DNA from: a virus
IMG/VR virus record: IMGVR_UViG_3300023097_000063
Span: 1-59,254 of that record
Direction: 5' to 3' (one strand)
DNA length: 59,254 nucleotides
Part shown: piece after piece, positions 21,472 through 30,933 of the stretch
Position numbering within the stretch: position 1 is the first letter of the stretch
Layout of the letters: every line of letters starts with the position of its first letter
Program-made: the position numbers and the translations under genes
Notes under the pieces: generated by a model
Told to the model about the DNA's origin: nothing
Databases searched by the model: none
Seen by the model: only the letters and a program-made list of their open reading frames with translations

Positions 21472-22106
21472 GTCTCCTTGAACGCGGTGACTGCCTGGAA
21501 TCGTAGCGTCCGCCAGAGGGCTGTTCCGTGGTTGAACGGCTTCTCTGAGGCGCACTCGCGCTGATCGGCCACCGTCCACCCTGCCTCTTCGAACAGCTGC
21601 CGGTAACCGGGTAGGTCCCATGCCCATGCGTGTTGCTCGTAATGCCAGACGTCGTCCTCGGCGGACGGCGAGGTAGCGATGAGCCAGCCTGCCGGCAGGC
21701 TCCGCACGAAGGCGTGCGGGTCCAGCAGATGCTCGATGACCTCGGTGACGGTGACAAGCTGCCCGTATTCGAGCGGCTCCGCCAGGATGTCGGCTTGGCG
21801 TGCGTCCACTCCCACCCGGGCGGCCGCCGCCATGTTCCCGGTGCCGGCGTCGTAGCCCCATGCGCGCAGGCGCGGATGGCGGTCGCGTAAGAGCGCGAGG
21901 AAGCTGCCGTCGCCGCACCCGATGTCCGACACGGTGCTCAGCGCGGGTTCTTTGGCGATGAGGTCGGTGACGGCCTGGACGACCATGGCGAGGCGTTCGG
22001 CGTGGCCGATCTGGTCGTCGCCGGGCACCCACGGGTGAGCCTCGAAGAACGCGGTGGTGGTGAAATCGGGGATCGTGCCTTCGGGGAAGAGCCGCCATTC
22101 GGTCAT
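21468..22106 (-). CDS. SAM-dependent methyltransferase
   Basis: 212 residues from ATG 22106, overlapping the upstream stop. Motif I is VSDIGCGDGSFLALLRDRHP. RAWGYDAGTGNMAAAARVG follows, then LVTVTEVIEHLLDP. The C-terminus has HYEQHAWAWDLPGYRQLFEE, which closely parallels the 20620 enzyme. The substrate is unknown; a sugar or a glycan is suggested by the cassette. Confidence 0.85.
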   Translation of the reverse strand: MTEWRLFPEGTIPDFTTTAFFEAHPWVPGDDQIGHAERLAMVVQAVTDLIAKEPALSTVSDIGCGDGSFLALLRDRHPRLRAWGYDAGTGNMAAAARVGVDARQADILAEPLEYGQLVTVTEVIEHLLDPHAFVRSLPAGWLIATSPSAEDDVWHYEQHAWAWDLPGYRQLFEEAGWTVADQRECASEKPFNHGTALWRTLRFQAVTAFKET

Positions 22107-22780
22107 GCGGGCATCAGCTTCCGGAGTTGGTCGACGTCCGCGGTGAAGTCGTGGCGGTCGAACATGTGCTGATCGTGGCTGTACATGTCCGGGGCGTTGA
22201 CCCTCCGGTAGCCGTCGTCCCACTCGACTTTCCCCGACACCGGATGGAGGTGCTCGACGATCACGTCCGGGAGGTACCGGATCCGGCCGGTGTGGGTGCC
22301 GAGGGCGAGGACCCAGTTGTCCATGTACAGGTGCTTGAACTCCGGCGGTGACATGTGCCCCAGCACCCGGACGACATCGGAGGTGACGGCGAACTGGGTG
22401 GGGAGGTTCGGGCCTTGGATGAGGTCGTTGCCGTACACCCATCCCCAGCGCAGGTCCGCGAGCGCGGCGAGGTAGGCGGTGTCGAAGCCGAGGGTGCGTG
22501 GCCGGTGGTCGTCGCCCATGAACATGAGGTTGTCGGCCTGGTCGGCCGCCCAACCGGCGCCGCAGTTGAGGGCTTCGATCATGTTGGTGTGGGGGCCGTG
22601 CCGGAGGTGGAACCCGGCGTCCGCGGCCGCGGCGACGTAGGCGTCGAAGTCGGGGTCGTCGTCGTCGATGACGATCGTGACCGCGGTGTCCCCGGTGGTG
22701 GTGGCCTGGACGGCGTGGGCGATCTCCGCGACCGCGCGCGGCCGGCCACGGGTGGGGACAATGATCATGAGGTCGTTCAT
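22103..22780 (-). CDS. GT-A-type glycosyltransferase
   Basis: 225 residues from ATG 22780. Opening MIIVPTRGRPRAVAEIAHAV, a DDDD motif (TIVIDDDDPDFDAY), MFMGDDHRPRTLGFDTAYLA, and a C-terminal HLHPVSGKVEWDDGYRRVN. It is typical of phage-encoded GT-A enzymes found beside tail genes. Its ATG overlaps the stop of the minor tail gene, so it is expressed with the virion genes. Confidence 0.75.
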   Translation of the reverse strand: MNDLMIIVPTRGRPRAVAEIAHAVQATTTGDTAVTIVIDDDDPDFDAYVAAAADAGFHLRHGPHTNMIEALNCGAGWAADQADNLMFMGDDHRPRTLGFDTAYLAALADLRWGWVYGNDLIQGPNLPTQFAVTSDVVRVLGHMSPPEFKHLYMDNWVLALGTHTGRIRYLPDVIVEHLHPVSGKVEWDDGYRRVNAPDMYSHDQHMFDRHDFTADVDQLRKLMPA

Positions 22781-23496
22781 CAGGAGACCGCCTGTTGTGT
22801 GAGGGCGAGGGACGCGGTGGTGACGTTCACCGCTGAGCCCTGGGACTGTTTCGCCGCCAGCTGCACCCGCTGCCCCGCCACGAGCGGGGTCGTCCACACG
22901 CCGTACGCGTGCGGGCCCGAAGAGCCGGTCGTCGCTGATGACCCGGTCGCGGGCCGGTCGAACTCCCGATACTTGACCACCGTAGTTCCGGCTGAGTCGA
23001 GGATGTTGACCCGTGCGACCCGCAGGCCGCTCGTACCGGTCGCGAACTCCACCCACACCTCTGCGGTGTACAGGCCGTCTTCGGGGACGGTCATGTAGTC
23101 GTTTCCGCCGGTGAACATGGCCGCGTTGTCGAAGTCCTCGACTGGGAGGGCGATAGCGGTGCCGGTGACGCCGAACCCGGAGACGCCGGTGACGCCGGTC
23201 GGGATCGAGATCGTCGTCACCCGTGACGCTGCGGCGCCGGGCTGCAGGAGGGCCCGGTGTGCCGGCTCCCAGGCCCCGCCGCGGACGACGTACTTCTTGT
23301 CGTTGTCGTCGAGGAACGACTCTTCGCCGTCGACCACGGTGGTGTGGCGGGTGGTGCGGTCCGCGGCCGAGCTGTAGCGCAGGTTCACACGGGGTTCGAT
23401 GACACCGTTGTAGGCGGCCATCGCGCCGGGGAACGTGTCTCTCAGGTCAGTGGATAGGGGGAGGGGGACTCCTTGGTCGGGGCTGTTGGCAGGCAT
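22780..23496 (-). CDS. minor tail protein, C-terminal beta domain
   Basis: 238 residues from ATG 23496. The N-terminal half has RYSSAADRTTRHTTVVDGEE and the C-terminal half a jelly-roll-like pattern (YMTVPEDGLYTAEVWVEFA, GTTVVKYREFDRP, RVQLAAKQSQG), as in C1q-like receptor-binding or decoration domains. It is last of the minor tail genes, as expected for a tip or fibre protein. It is a candidate acceptor for the sugars made by the next genes (inference). Confidence 0.7.
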   Translation of the reverse strand: MPANSPDQGVPLPLSTDLRDTFPGAMAAYNGVIEPRVNLRYSSAADRTTRHTTVVDGEESFLDDNDKKYVVRGGAWEPAHRALLQPGAAASRVTTISIPTGVTGVSGFGVTGTAIALPVEDFDNAAMFTGGNDYMTVPEDGLYTAEVWVEFATGTSGLRVARVNILDSAGTTVVKYREFDRPATGSSATTGSSGPHAYGVWTTPLVAGQRVQLAAKQSQGSAVNVTTASLALTQQAVS

Positions 23497-23497
23497 G

Positions 23498-24358
23498 TCA
23501 GCTGACCCTCCATACGCGTACGTCGTCGACGAGGAAGCTTCCGGTGACGTTGACAGGGCTGTTGCTGGCCAAAGATCCGTAGTTGACGGTCACCCGGAAG
23601 CTGCTGTTCCCGGGTGGGACGCTCATGGGCCCGGTCGTCATCGGTACCCACCCGGACGATGATGATCCGAACGAGGTCGAGGCGCCTTCGAACGGGCTGG
23701 GCTGCCCGGTCGAGTTGAAGATCAGTTCTGTGTTGACGTACGCGCCTGGGCTGCCCTGGAAGATCGCCTGACGTACGAACATGCTGACCTGCCACGACTG
23801 GCCCGGCGAGCACGGCACCGACGGCGACAACATGAAGTAGCTGGCGGCCGCACCGGACGAGAGCGCGGTGATGACATAGTCGCCTTTCGCGACCTGCACG
23901 CCGTGGGGGATCGGGGTGGTATCCGACGAGACGGAGTTCGCGAACTCCATCGGGTCGACGGTCGCGCTGACCGAGGAAGACGTGTCAATGCTCCAGCCTT
24001 GGCCGATCGCCGTGCCGGGGGCGCCGTTCTCGAACGACCAGCGCGCCTGCGACCCGTCCGCGGCGACTCCGTCCGTGGGGAGGGCGCCGCCGATTCCCCG
24101 GGTCGACAGGGACCCGATCGCGATCCACTGCGACCCTTGCTTGATCAGGTAGGCGAGGTCCCCGATCTGCGGCCGGTACGACGACAGCGTAGGCACCTGA
24201 ATTCCCGGGGTGATCCCGATCAGGCCGGTCGTGGGCCAGTCCCCGATGCCGATCACCTCCCCCACCCCCGTCGACGGGGGAATCGCGGGGAGGGTCGGGA
24301 ACGGGTTCGTGATGACGTCTTCGAGCTCGACGTTGACGTCCTGCCCGCATTCACTCAC
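23498..24358 (-). CDS. minor tail protein, carbohydrate-binding-like C-terminus
   Basis: 286 residues from GTG 24358, which overlaps the upstream stop by 4 bp. The N-terminus (SECGQDVNVELEDVITNPFP) and GIQVPTLSSYRPQIGDLAYL suggest a tail-spike-type base. Residues 120-286 look like a CBM-type beta sandwich (WSFENGAPGTAIGQGWSIDT, WQVSMFVRQAIF, FRVTVNYG, FLVDDVRVWRVS). It may bind cell-wall glycan. Confidence 0.7.
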   Translation of the reverse strand: MSECGQDVNVELEDVITNPFPTLPAIPPSTGVGEVIGIGDWPTTGLIGITPGIQVPTLSSYRPQIGDLAYLIKQGSQWIAIGSLSTRGIGGALPTDGVAADGSQARWSFENGAPGTAIGQGWSIDTSSSVSATVDPMEFANSVSSDTTPIPHGVQVAKGDYVITALSSGAAASYFMLSPSVPCSPGQSWQVSMFVRQAIFQGSPGAYVNTELIFNSTGQPSPFEGASTSFGSSSSGWVPMTTGPMSVPPGNSSFRVTVNYGSLASNSPVNVTGSFLVDDVRVWRVS

Positions 24359-25422
24359 GACGCCAACTCCCTTGCCGCGATGCTCGTCTGGTCCAGGGCC
24401 AGGAGCGGATAGTCGACCGACTCGACCACCTGGGTGATCGTGGCCTCGTTGTAGACGGTGTCGAACACGTCCAGGGGATCGAGGAGCGGAAAGTGGGGGG
24501 TGGTGATCGTCCACGAGTGGACCATCGCCAGGGACTGGTTGAGGAGCCGCTGGGCAAAATCCGTTGCGGCCGGAATCGTACGGAGGGTGTCGTTGCGGAT
24601 GATGCAGTTCTGCTTCCCGAACGGCCCACCCCACCGGGTCGGGGAGCCCGGGTCAGTGTCGCGGACCGTGACCCGCATCGGGGTGACACCACGCACGATG
24701 CTCTCCGACACGACCGTGATCGAGTTCCGGACCACGCTCCGGGAGACGGTGTCGGTCGCCTCGCGGATCGTCCCGTCGACACCGTTGCGGATGGTGATCC
24801 CGGAGGCGATCGCGGTCCCCTTGTACGGGTTCGACGCGATCAGAAAGCTCCCGGTGCGGCTAGCCAGCCACACCGCGTTGATGCCCTTCGCGAGCTCGTC
24901 CAAAGCCGCACCACGGTCCTCCTCATAGTTCCCGGCGGTGGCTGCATCGTCGATGACACCCGGCCCGACTTCGACGACGAACGACGGATCGACGTCTTGG
25001 ATCATGGCGGTCATGACGTCGATCGTCGACTGGCCTTCCGCGACCGCCCACGGCACCTCGAACAGGGCGCGTGCGATGTCCGCACCCCGGTCCACGACGG
25101 ACAGGGTCACCGCGCCAGTCGTGCGATCGTTCTGGATCGCGTCGACCCTGCCAGTCATGACAGGCACCATTTCGATCGTGGGGATCCCCGTGCGGATCAT
25201 GACCACGTCCGACAGCGTCGACACTGACAGGCCCTCGTAGTAGTTACGCTCCATCGCGACGGTCCCGGTCCGGCCGACCTGGGCGTTGTAGGTGGCGGAG
25301 ACCATACCGCCGACGAACGGCAGCGGGGTGATGTCGGCGCCGCGGATGAGGAGGACGTCGGCGGTCATGCGGTGGGAGTGGGCGAGCGCGGCGATGAGCG
25401 CATCCGATGCCGGGTAGACCAT
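24355..25422 (-). CDS. minor tail protein
   Basis: 355 residues from ATG 25422, at the TGATG junction with the gene upstream. It contains LLIRGADITPLPFVGGMVSA, RVDAIQNDRTTGAVTLSVVD and FPLLDPLDVFDTVYNEATIT, a pattern shared with DUF5047-type minor tail proteins of actinophages (moderate certainty). It follows the distal-tail-like gene in the usual order. Confidence 0.75.
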   Translation of the reverse strand: MVYPASDALIAALAHSHRMTADVLLIRGADITPLPFVGGMVSATYNAQVGRTGTVAMERNYYEGLSVSTLSDVVMIRTGIPTIEMVPVMTGRVDAIQNDRTTGAVTLSVVDRGADIARALFEVPWAVAEGQSTIDVMTAMIQDVDPSFVVEVGPGVIDDAATAGNYEEDRGAALDELAKGINAVWLASRTGSFLIASNPYKGTAIASGITIRNGVDGTIREATDTVSRSVVRNSITVVSESIVRGVTPMRVTVRDTDPGSPTRWGGPFGKQNCIIRNDTLRTIPAATDFAQRLLNQSLAMVHSWTITTPHFPLLDPLDVFDTVYNEATITQVVESVDYPLLALDQTSIAARELAS

Positions 25423-25649
25423 CAGCGGTGTCCTCTGCAACAGCATGGCGCCCCGTTGCGGCCGCCGGGCGGTGGAGGCGGAGAAGGTAGCGCCGCGGAC
25501 GTGACGGTGGGGATGGCGGTGACACCGGCCGGGTTGAGCTTCTGCCCCCGCTCGACCGGCGCCGGACCCGGGGGTGGGCGAAGGAGACTCCAGACGACGG
25601 TACCGGCGACCCCTGCACCGATGAACATCCCGATCATCATGTCGATCAC
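25422..25649 (-). CDS. small membrane/proline-rich protein in tail operon
   Basis: 75 residues from GTG 25649, which overlaps the upstream stop; its own stop overlaps the next ATG. The N-terminus is hydrophobic (MMIGMFIGAGVAGTVVWSLL). A Pro-rich part with a CCC triplet follows (GGRNGAPCCCRGHR). The role in the tail is unknown. Confidence 0.65.
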   Translation of the reverse strand: MIDMMIGMFIGAGVAGTVVWSLLRPPPGPAPVERGQKLNPAGVTAIPTVTSAALPSPPPPPGGRNGAPCCCRGHR

Positions 25650-26482
25650 TGCTGGCCTTCGACCCACGTGCCGGTCGCAGCGCCCCAGGTCCCGGTGGTG
25701 TCTTCCCACCCGTATCCGTCGGGGGCGAGGAACGTCGACCCGACCGGAAACACACTTAACAGTGACAGGGGGGCCTCGACTGGGCCGTTCGTGACCCGGT
25801 ACGGCAGCTGCCACACCCGGTACGGCTTGAACATGTCGATACTCACCCTCGACATGGTCACGTCCCCGACCGCGATGTAGTCCAGGCCCGACGTCGTCAA
25901 ACCCCAACCGGTCTCTACCGGCAACTGCAGGACCAGGTCCACACCGTCCGCGAGGATCGTCTTCATCGCCGTGATGTCCGGCAATGCCAAAGACACGAAC
26001 ACGGCGATACCGGCCTCACCGCGACGCGGCTGCGCGACCGTGATCGGCACGACCCCGCCGTCAAGGTCGAACACCCCCGTAGCCGTGGCCAGGCCGACAT
26101 CACCGAACCCCTGAAAGAAGATCCCCGACACCGGATCACACGCCGACCCCAACCGGGGGCAGTCCTCCGCGAACTCGATGTCCCTCGACGGGTTCGTCGG
26201 ATCCCGCAACCATCCTGCCGCGCTGGCCGTGACAGCCACCTCCCCAGACGTGAGCACCACCGTGCCGCCGTCATCCTCGAGCTCGTACGAGACGGGGGTG
26301 GCGGCGGGCGCTTCGGTGTCGTAGACGACGATCCAACCCGCATCATCCCTGACCGGGAACCCACGGACCAGCGCCCTCCCGCCCGGGGTGATCCGGTACA
26401 GGGCCCACACATCCCCCGAGGTGGGGGTTTCCGCGACGACCTGCGCGGCCGTGCCGACGGACGTGGCGGTGAGTGAGGCCAT
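25646..26482 (-). CDS. distal-tail-like minor tail protein
   Basis: 278 residues from ATG 26482, overlapping the tape measure stop. It is beta-rich (AGWIVVYDTEAPAATPVSYE, GVDLVLQLPVETGWGLTTSG, DYIAVGDVTMSRVSIDM). By gene order after the tape measure and by fold-like pattern it corresponds to the distal tail/baseplate hub component of siphoviruses. Confidence 0.7.
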   Translation of the reverse strand: MASLTATSVGTAAQVVAETPTSGDVWALYRITPGGRALVRGFPVRDDAGWIVVYDTEAPAATPVSYELEDDGGTVVLTSGEVAVTASAAGWLRDPTNPSRDIEFAEDCPRLGSACDPVSGIFFQGFGDVGLATATGVFDLDGGVVPITVAQPRRGEAGIAVFVSLALPDITAMKTILADGVDLVLQLPVETGWGLTTSGLDYIAVGDVTMSRVSIDMFKPYRVWQLPYRVTNGPVEAPLSLLSVFPVGSTFLAPDGYGWEDTTGTWGAATGTWVEGQQ

Positions 26483-29400
26483 CAGACACTCCTCGGCTTG
26501 GCCAGGACCTTACGGGCCGTACGCCGCTGCGTGTCCTGCGCGGCGGTGGTGGCCAGCGCGGTGAACCGTTCGGTGCCGAACTGCGCCACGACCGTCACCG
26601 GCCCCATCGCCCGCTGCTCCGCATGACCACCCCTACCACCCGGCGCCGGCACCGCCGACTGAATCACATCAGCGACCTGCGTGACCGTCCTGCGCACATC
26701 GGGGAGCTCCGCCTCGAGGCCTTGGTCGGCGCCCTTCAGGAAGTTGACGCCGGCGGCTTTGGCGAGTTTCGACGGGGACGCGTTCCCGAGGGCCGAGTTG
26801 AAGAAATCGACGATTCCGGTGCCGATGTCCCGGACGTAGCCGAACAGGCGGGGGACCATCTCGCTGATGCCGTTGATGAACCCGGTGATCAGGTTCTTGC
26901 CGGCGGTGACCATCGACCCGGTGAGGTTCGAGAACAGGCCGGGTAGCTGCCCCAGGAGGGTGCCGATGTCGCGGAGTGCCTGCAGGAGGCCGCTGGTGAC
27001 GGTGCCGATGAACCTGCCGACGGCGGCGGCGGCCGCGCCGATCGCGTCGATCAGCCCCCGGAAACCGGAGACGATCGCGGCGACCGTGAGGGGCACGAGG
27101 TTGAGGGTGAACATCAGCGACTGGAAGACGATCTTCAACGCGCCGGACTCCGTCGCCCACTTCAAAATCGCGGTGACGGCCTCGAGGATGAGCACGATCA
27201 ACGGGGTCAGGATGGGCAACATCTCGGTGAACGCGACTACCAGGGCAAGCCACGATTCGACCAGCGGCGGCAGGAGCGGCACCAACGACGCGAACACCTG
27301 CAGCAGCAGCGGGGCCAGCGCAGTGGCGACCTCGAGCAGCGGCGGGATCAACGCCAGAAAAGCTTCGACGAGCTGCGGCAGGTAGGGGATAAGGGCGGTG
27401 AGGAGCTGGGTGCCGAACTCGAGGAACGCCCCGGTCATCTGAACGAACAGGTCGATGATCTGCGGAATGTACGGGATCAGCGCCTGCAGGGCGACGATCA
27501 GCTGCGCGGACAAGGCCTGCGCGAACTGGACCAGAACCGGAACCAGCTGCGTCAACAGGCCGAGGAGTTGCGGGGCGGCGGCCAGGAACGCCTGCGCGAT
27601 CGCCTGCGCCACCTGCAGAATGACCGGCACCAAAGGTGCGAACGCCTGTGCCAGGTCAAGGCCGAGCTGGACGAAGATCGGCAGCTCCGTCGCGATGAGC
27701 TGGGTGATGATCGGCAGGAACGTCTGCAACGCCTGCGTGAACGCGTCCGCGAACAGCGAGATCAGCGGGCCGAGCGTGACGGCCATGTTCGTCAGCGCCC
27801 CGGCCAGCGCCACCAGGACCGTCGTGGCCAGTTGCGCCAGCAACGGCAACAGCGGTGCGACAGCGGTCAGCAGAGCGGCGATCGCCTGACCGACCGGGAA
27901 CGCCGCCGGGATCAGGTTCGTCAGCGCGGCACCGACCGCCTCCAACACGGCCGTCAGCGCCGGCGCGAGCGCGACGATCAGATTCCCGAGGATCGTCGCG
28001 AGGGGCTGGAACACCACGGCGAGGGCGGCGATCGCCGGCGCCAACGATGCCAGCGGCGCACCCAGCGACGCGAGGGCGGGCCCGAGCGCCTGGACCACGG
28101 TGACGAGTGCGGGGCCGACAGCGATCGCGATCTCCGCGAACGCCCCCGCCAACGCCGGAAGCTGCGCGACGACGGCCTCGAGGACGGGGAAGAGGGCTTC
28201 GACGACCCGGTTGACCTCTTGGAAGAACCCGACCAAAGCTTCCTGCCCGGCGGTGGAGGACAGGAAGCCGTTGAGCTGGTCGAGGAGGATCGTGAAACCC
28301 GATCCGTTGATCGTCTCCGCTGCGGTGAAAATCGACTTCAGGATCCCGAACACGTCTGCCGCGACGGCCCCGAACGCCTTCAACACCTCGATCCCGTTCA
28401 GGATGATCTGCTCGAGCTGCCCCGACGCCGCCAGATCGGACACGTAGCCGGCGAACCGTGCGATCGCATCCCCGGCGCCCTCGGTGATGGAGGTGAGAAC
28501 GCGGGCGCCGACCTCGGCCACATCCACCAGGGCGGTGATCAGGGGTGCGAACGCAGGAGTGAAGTTGTCCAGGGTCGCCCGCGCGGACGTGAAGATCGAG
28601 GCGAGGTCGAGTTTCACCGACTCCTGCCGTAGGGCCTGCAGGGAGGCGACGACCTGCCGGTTGATGACCTCGGCCAGCCCGGCGAACCCGGCGGTCGCGA
28701 CCGGCAGCAGCTGCGTACCGGTCTGCCGGAGCTCCTCCGCGACCCCGGCGAGGAGGGCTTGCTGGACGGTGCGCTGCAACCCCTCGTACACAGTCTTCAG
28801 CTGCAGGAGGGCCTCGACGACCTCACGCCCGGCCGGGGCCAGCTTCGCCATCGCATCAGCGGCCTTGTCGACACCGGCGGCGGTGCGCTCCTGCGCGGCC
28901 GCGAAAGCCTCCTCCGCCGCGATCGCCGCACGCTTCGCCGTCGCCAGATTCCGCTGCGCCTGCGCCTGCCGCTCGAGCGCATCCTGGACCAGGTCGGACC
29001 CTTCGACGCCCTTCTTGTTCGCGTCGGCCTGCTCTTTGGCGAGTTTCTTGATCCGCTTCTGGATGTCATCCAGACGGTCGGCGGCGTTGTCGTAGGCGAG
29101 CTGTGCCCGCTCCAAATCCTGGGCGGTAGCCTTCCCGGACTTGACGTCGGCCTGGACGCGGCGGAGTTCAGCCTCGGCGTCGGTGAGGTCGAGGATCGCA
29201 CCGCGTTCGTCACGCCGGGCGTCGTCGATGTCCTCGGCCCGGTCTGCGATCTGGTCCGCGGCGGTCTGGCGGGCGTCGTTGACGGCTTCGGTGGCCTTGG
29301 CGAGGTCACGTTCGGAGTCGGCCACCCGCTGGTTCGCCTGGACCAGGGTCTCCTGCGCGGCCTTGACCCGGCGCCCGTACTCGGCGGCGGACTCGCCTGC

Positions 29401-30207
29401 GGCGCTCTGGGCGCCAACGACGGCTTTGAGGGCGTCACCGACCCCCATCAGCCCGATCTTGAACGTGGCGATGACCGCCGCGGCGGTAGCGAGCACCCCC
29501 GGGATGATGAGGGCAGCGCCGGCGGCGTTGGCGAGTTCGACGGCGAACGCGGCCAGGAGCGGGATGGTCTGGGCCGCGGCTGCGCCGATACCAGCGATGC
29601 CGGTGGCGGTGACGGCGAGCCCGGCGCCGTAGCCGCCGGACAGGATCCGTGACAGCGGGCCGTCACCGAACCCGGCGCCGATCCTGAGGAAGTTCTGGAG
29701 TGCGGACGTGACCGCTGCCAGGGGACCTTTCAGCCCCGCTTGGAAGGCGTTGCCGAAGTCAAGGCCCGATTGGTTCCCGTGCCTGCGGGCAGAGGCGCGG
29801 AAGGCGTTACCGAAGCTGTCTCCGGAGGCGCCGCCCTCGGAGACGAACCTGCCACGGCCGTCGCGGAGGCGCCCCTGGGCGTCCCGGGTGAACTGCTCCC
29901 CGAACTGTGCCCCCGCGGCCCCGCCGGCTTGCCCTGCTTCATCCTCGATACCGGGGAGGCCGTCTTTGACGAACTTGCCGCGGGAGTCGCGTAGACGGCC
30001 GTTGGCGTCTTTGACGAATCCGTCCCCGAACGCCTGCCCGGAACGTTCACCGGACTTCGCGAAGTCGTCTTCGACGCCTTTGAGGTTGTCGTTGATCGTC
30101 TTCTGAAAGTTTTTGGTGGCGTTGTCGGCCGACTTTTTCATGTCGGCGGGGAGGGTGTCGTCGTCTACGCGGAGTTCGACGTAGACGACGTCTACGGGTT
30201 GGGTCAC
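26482..30207 (-). CDS. tape measure protein
   Basis: 1241 residues from GTG 30207. The N-terminal region is helical with NATKNFQKTINDNLKGVEDD and imperfect repeats of about 30 residues (GRLRDSRGKFVKDG, GRLRDGRGRFVSEG). A coiled coil spans about 280-420. A very long hydrophobic helical array follows (residues about 540-1080, rich in A, L, V, F, I, P), then a C-terminus ending KPRSV. Length, composition and place after the frameshifted chaperone genes are decisive. It sets tail length and passes into the host envelope at infection. Confidence 0.95.
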   Translation of the reverse strand: MTQPVDVVYVELRVDDDTLPADMKKSADNATKNFQKTINDNLKGVEDDFAKSGERSGQAFGDGFVKDANGRLRDSRGKFVKDGLPGIEDEAGQAGGAAGAQFGEQFTRDAQGRLRDGRGRFVSEGGASGDSFGNAFRASARRHGNQSGLDFGNAFQAGLKGPLAAVTSALQNFLRIGAGFGDGPLSRILSGGYGAGLAVTATGIAGIGAAAAQTIPLLAAFAVELANAAGAALIIPGVLATAAAVIATFKIGLMGVGDALKAVVGAQSAAGESAAEYGRRVKAAQETLVQANQRVADSERDLAKATEAVNDARQTAADQIADRAEDIDDARRDERGAILDLTDAEAELRRVQADVKSGKATAQDLERAQLAYDNAADRLDDIQKRIKKLAKEQADANKKGVEGSDLVQDALERQAQAQRNLATAKRAAIAAEEAFAAAQERTAAGVDKAADAMAKLAPAGREVVEALLQLKTVYEGLQRTVQQALLAGVAEELRQTGTQLLPVATAGFAGLAEVINRQVVASLQALRQESVKLDLASIFTSARATLDNFTPAFAPLITALVDVAEVGARVLTSITEGAGDAIARFAGYVSDLAASGQLEQIILNGIEVLKAFGAVAADVFGILKSIFTAAETINGSGFTILLDQLNGFLSSTAGQEALVGFFQEVNRVVEALFPVLEAVVAQLPALAGAFAEIAIAVGPALVTVVQALGPALASLGAPLASLAPAIAALAVVFQPLATILGNLIVALAPALTAVLEAVGAALTNLIPAAFPVGQAIAALLTAVAPLLPLLAQLATTVLVALAGALTNMAVTLGPLISLFADAFTQALQTFLPIITQLIATELPIFVQLGLDLAQAFAPLVPVILQVAQAIAQAFLAAAPQLLGLLTQLVPVLVQFAQALSAQLIVALQALIPYIPQIIDLFVQMTGAFLEFGTQLLTALIPYLPQLVEAFLALIPPLLEVATALAPLLLQVFASLVPLLPPLVESWLALVVAFTEMLPILTPLIVLILEAVTAILKWATESGALKIVFQSLMFTLNLVPLTVAAIVSGFRGLIDAIGAAAAAVGRFIGTVTSGLLQALRDIGTLLGQLPGLFSNLTGSMVTAGKNLITGFINGISEMVPRLFGYVRDIGTGIVDFFNSALGNASPSKLAKAAGVNFLKGADQGLEAELPDVRRTVTQVADVIQSAVPAPGGRGGHAEQRAMGPVTVVAQFGTERFTALATTAAQDTQRRTARKVLAKPRSV

Positions 30208-30883
30208 TCGGTCCTCCGTCTACGTCCGGCGCCGAGTGCGACGGCGGCGGCGAAGCTGCTGTTCGAGGCGTCGTCGTCGCTGCCAAACCACGCCGGACGG
30301 TATGCGGTGGGCCCTGTGGGAGGCGCGTTGGTGGTGAGGAGGGTGGGCGTGGCGGAGAGGGTGCGGTTCGCGTCGGCCATGTCCTCCTCTTTCGTCAGGG
30401 TCAGGATCCAGTAGTGGACGAGGTCTAGGAAGTCTTCGACAGGGAGGTCGAGCGGGTGGACGCCCTGCGCTTGGGCTTGGCCGTTGAACCGGTGCCAGAC
30501 GTCGCGGCGGGCGACGAGTTCGAAGAGGTGGCGGGTGATTCCAAAGGGCGGCCCGAATGCACCTCGGACAGCCAGTGGAACACCTGCATGAACTGGCCGA
30601 GGTCGATCGGGTTCGCTGATCCCTTCGACATGCGCGCCTTGAACGTGGCGGCGGATTCGGGGAGGAGGAGTCCGTCGACGGCGGCTTTGATCGCGTCGAT
30701 TGCGCCGGCTACCTGTGCGGGGTCGTTCTGGTCGATGCCGGAGAACTTGCCGCCGAGGGTGACGAGTTCCTGCATGACTTCGACGGGGACGGTTTCGTAG
30801 GCGTCGAAGTCGTCGGGGGCGATGGTGAAGTAGACGCGTTTGCGGGTCTTGGAGAAGTCTTTGAACGCTACGGAATCTGCCAT
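30204..30883 (-). CDS. tail assembly chaperone, frameshifted G-T form
   Basis: Ribosomes that slip by -1 at 30542-30548 leave the G frame and continue in an open frame of about 113 residues (GITRHLFELVARRDVWHRFN, then VEDFLDLVHYWILTLTKEED) to the TGA at 30204, which overlaps the tape measure start. The extension has no start codon of its own. This is the standard G/GT arrangement of long-tailed phages, in which the long form guides tape measure and tail tube assembly. Confidence 0.85.
30425..30883 (-). CDS. tail assembly chaperone, short G form
   Basis: 152 residues from ATG 30883. It has VAFKDFSKTRKRVYFTIAPD, YETVPVEVMQELVTLGGKFS and FMQVFHWLSEVHSGRPLESP, then a Ser/Thr-rich tail that looks like out-of-frame reading beyond the slip site. 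It is the unshifted product of the chaperone pair. Confidence 0.85.
   Translation of the reverse strand: MADSVAFKDFSKTRKRVYFTIAPDDFDAYETVPVEVMQELVTLGGKFSGIDQNDPAQVAGAIDAIKAAVDGLLLPESAATFKARMSKGSANPIDLGQFMQVFHWLSEVHSGRPLESPATSSNSSPAATSGTGSTAKPKRRASTRSTSLSKTS
30542..30548 (-). promoter_or_regulatory. -1 ribosomal frameshift site CCCTTTG
   Basis: In the G frame the codons are CGC CCT TTG; sliding back one base gives CCC TTT, a perfect X-XXY-YYZ heptamer. The -1 frame is open from here to 30204. Confidence 0.8.
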
Positions 30884-30933
30884 GTGGGTGGTGTCGCTTT
30901 CCGGTGGGTGGTGATGTGGGCCCATCGTAGCTA

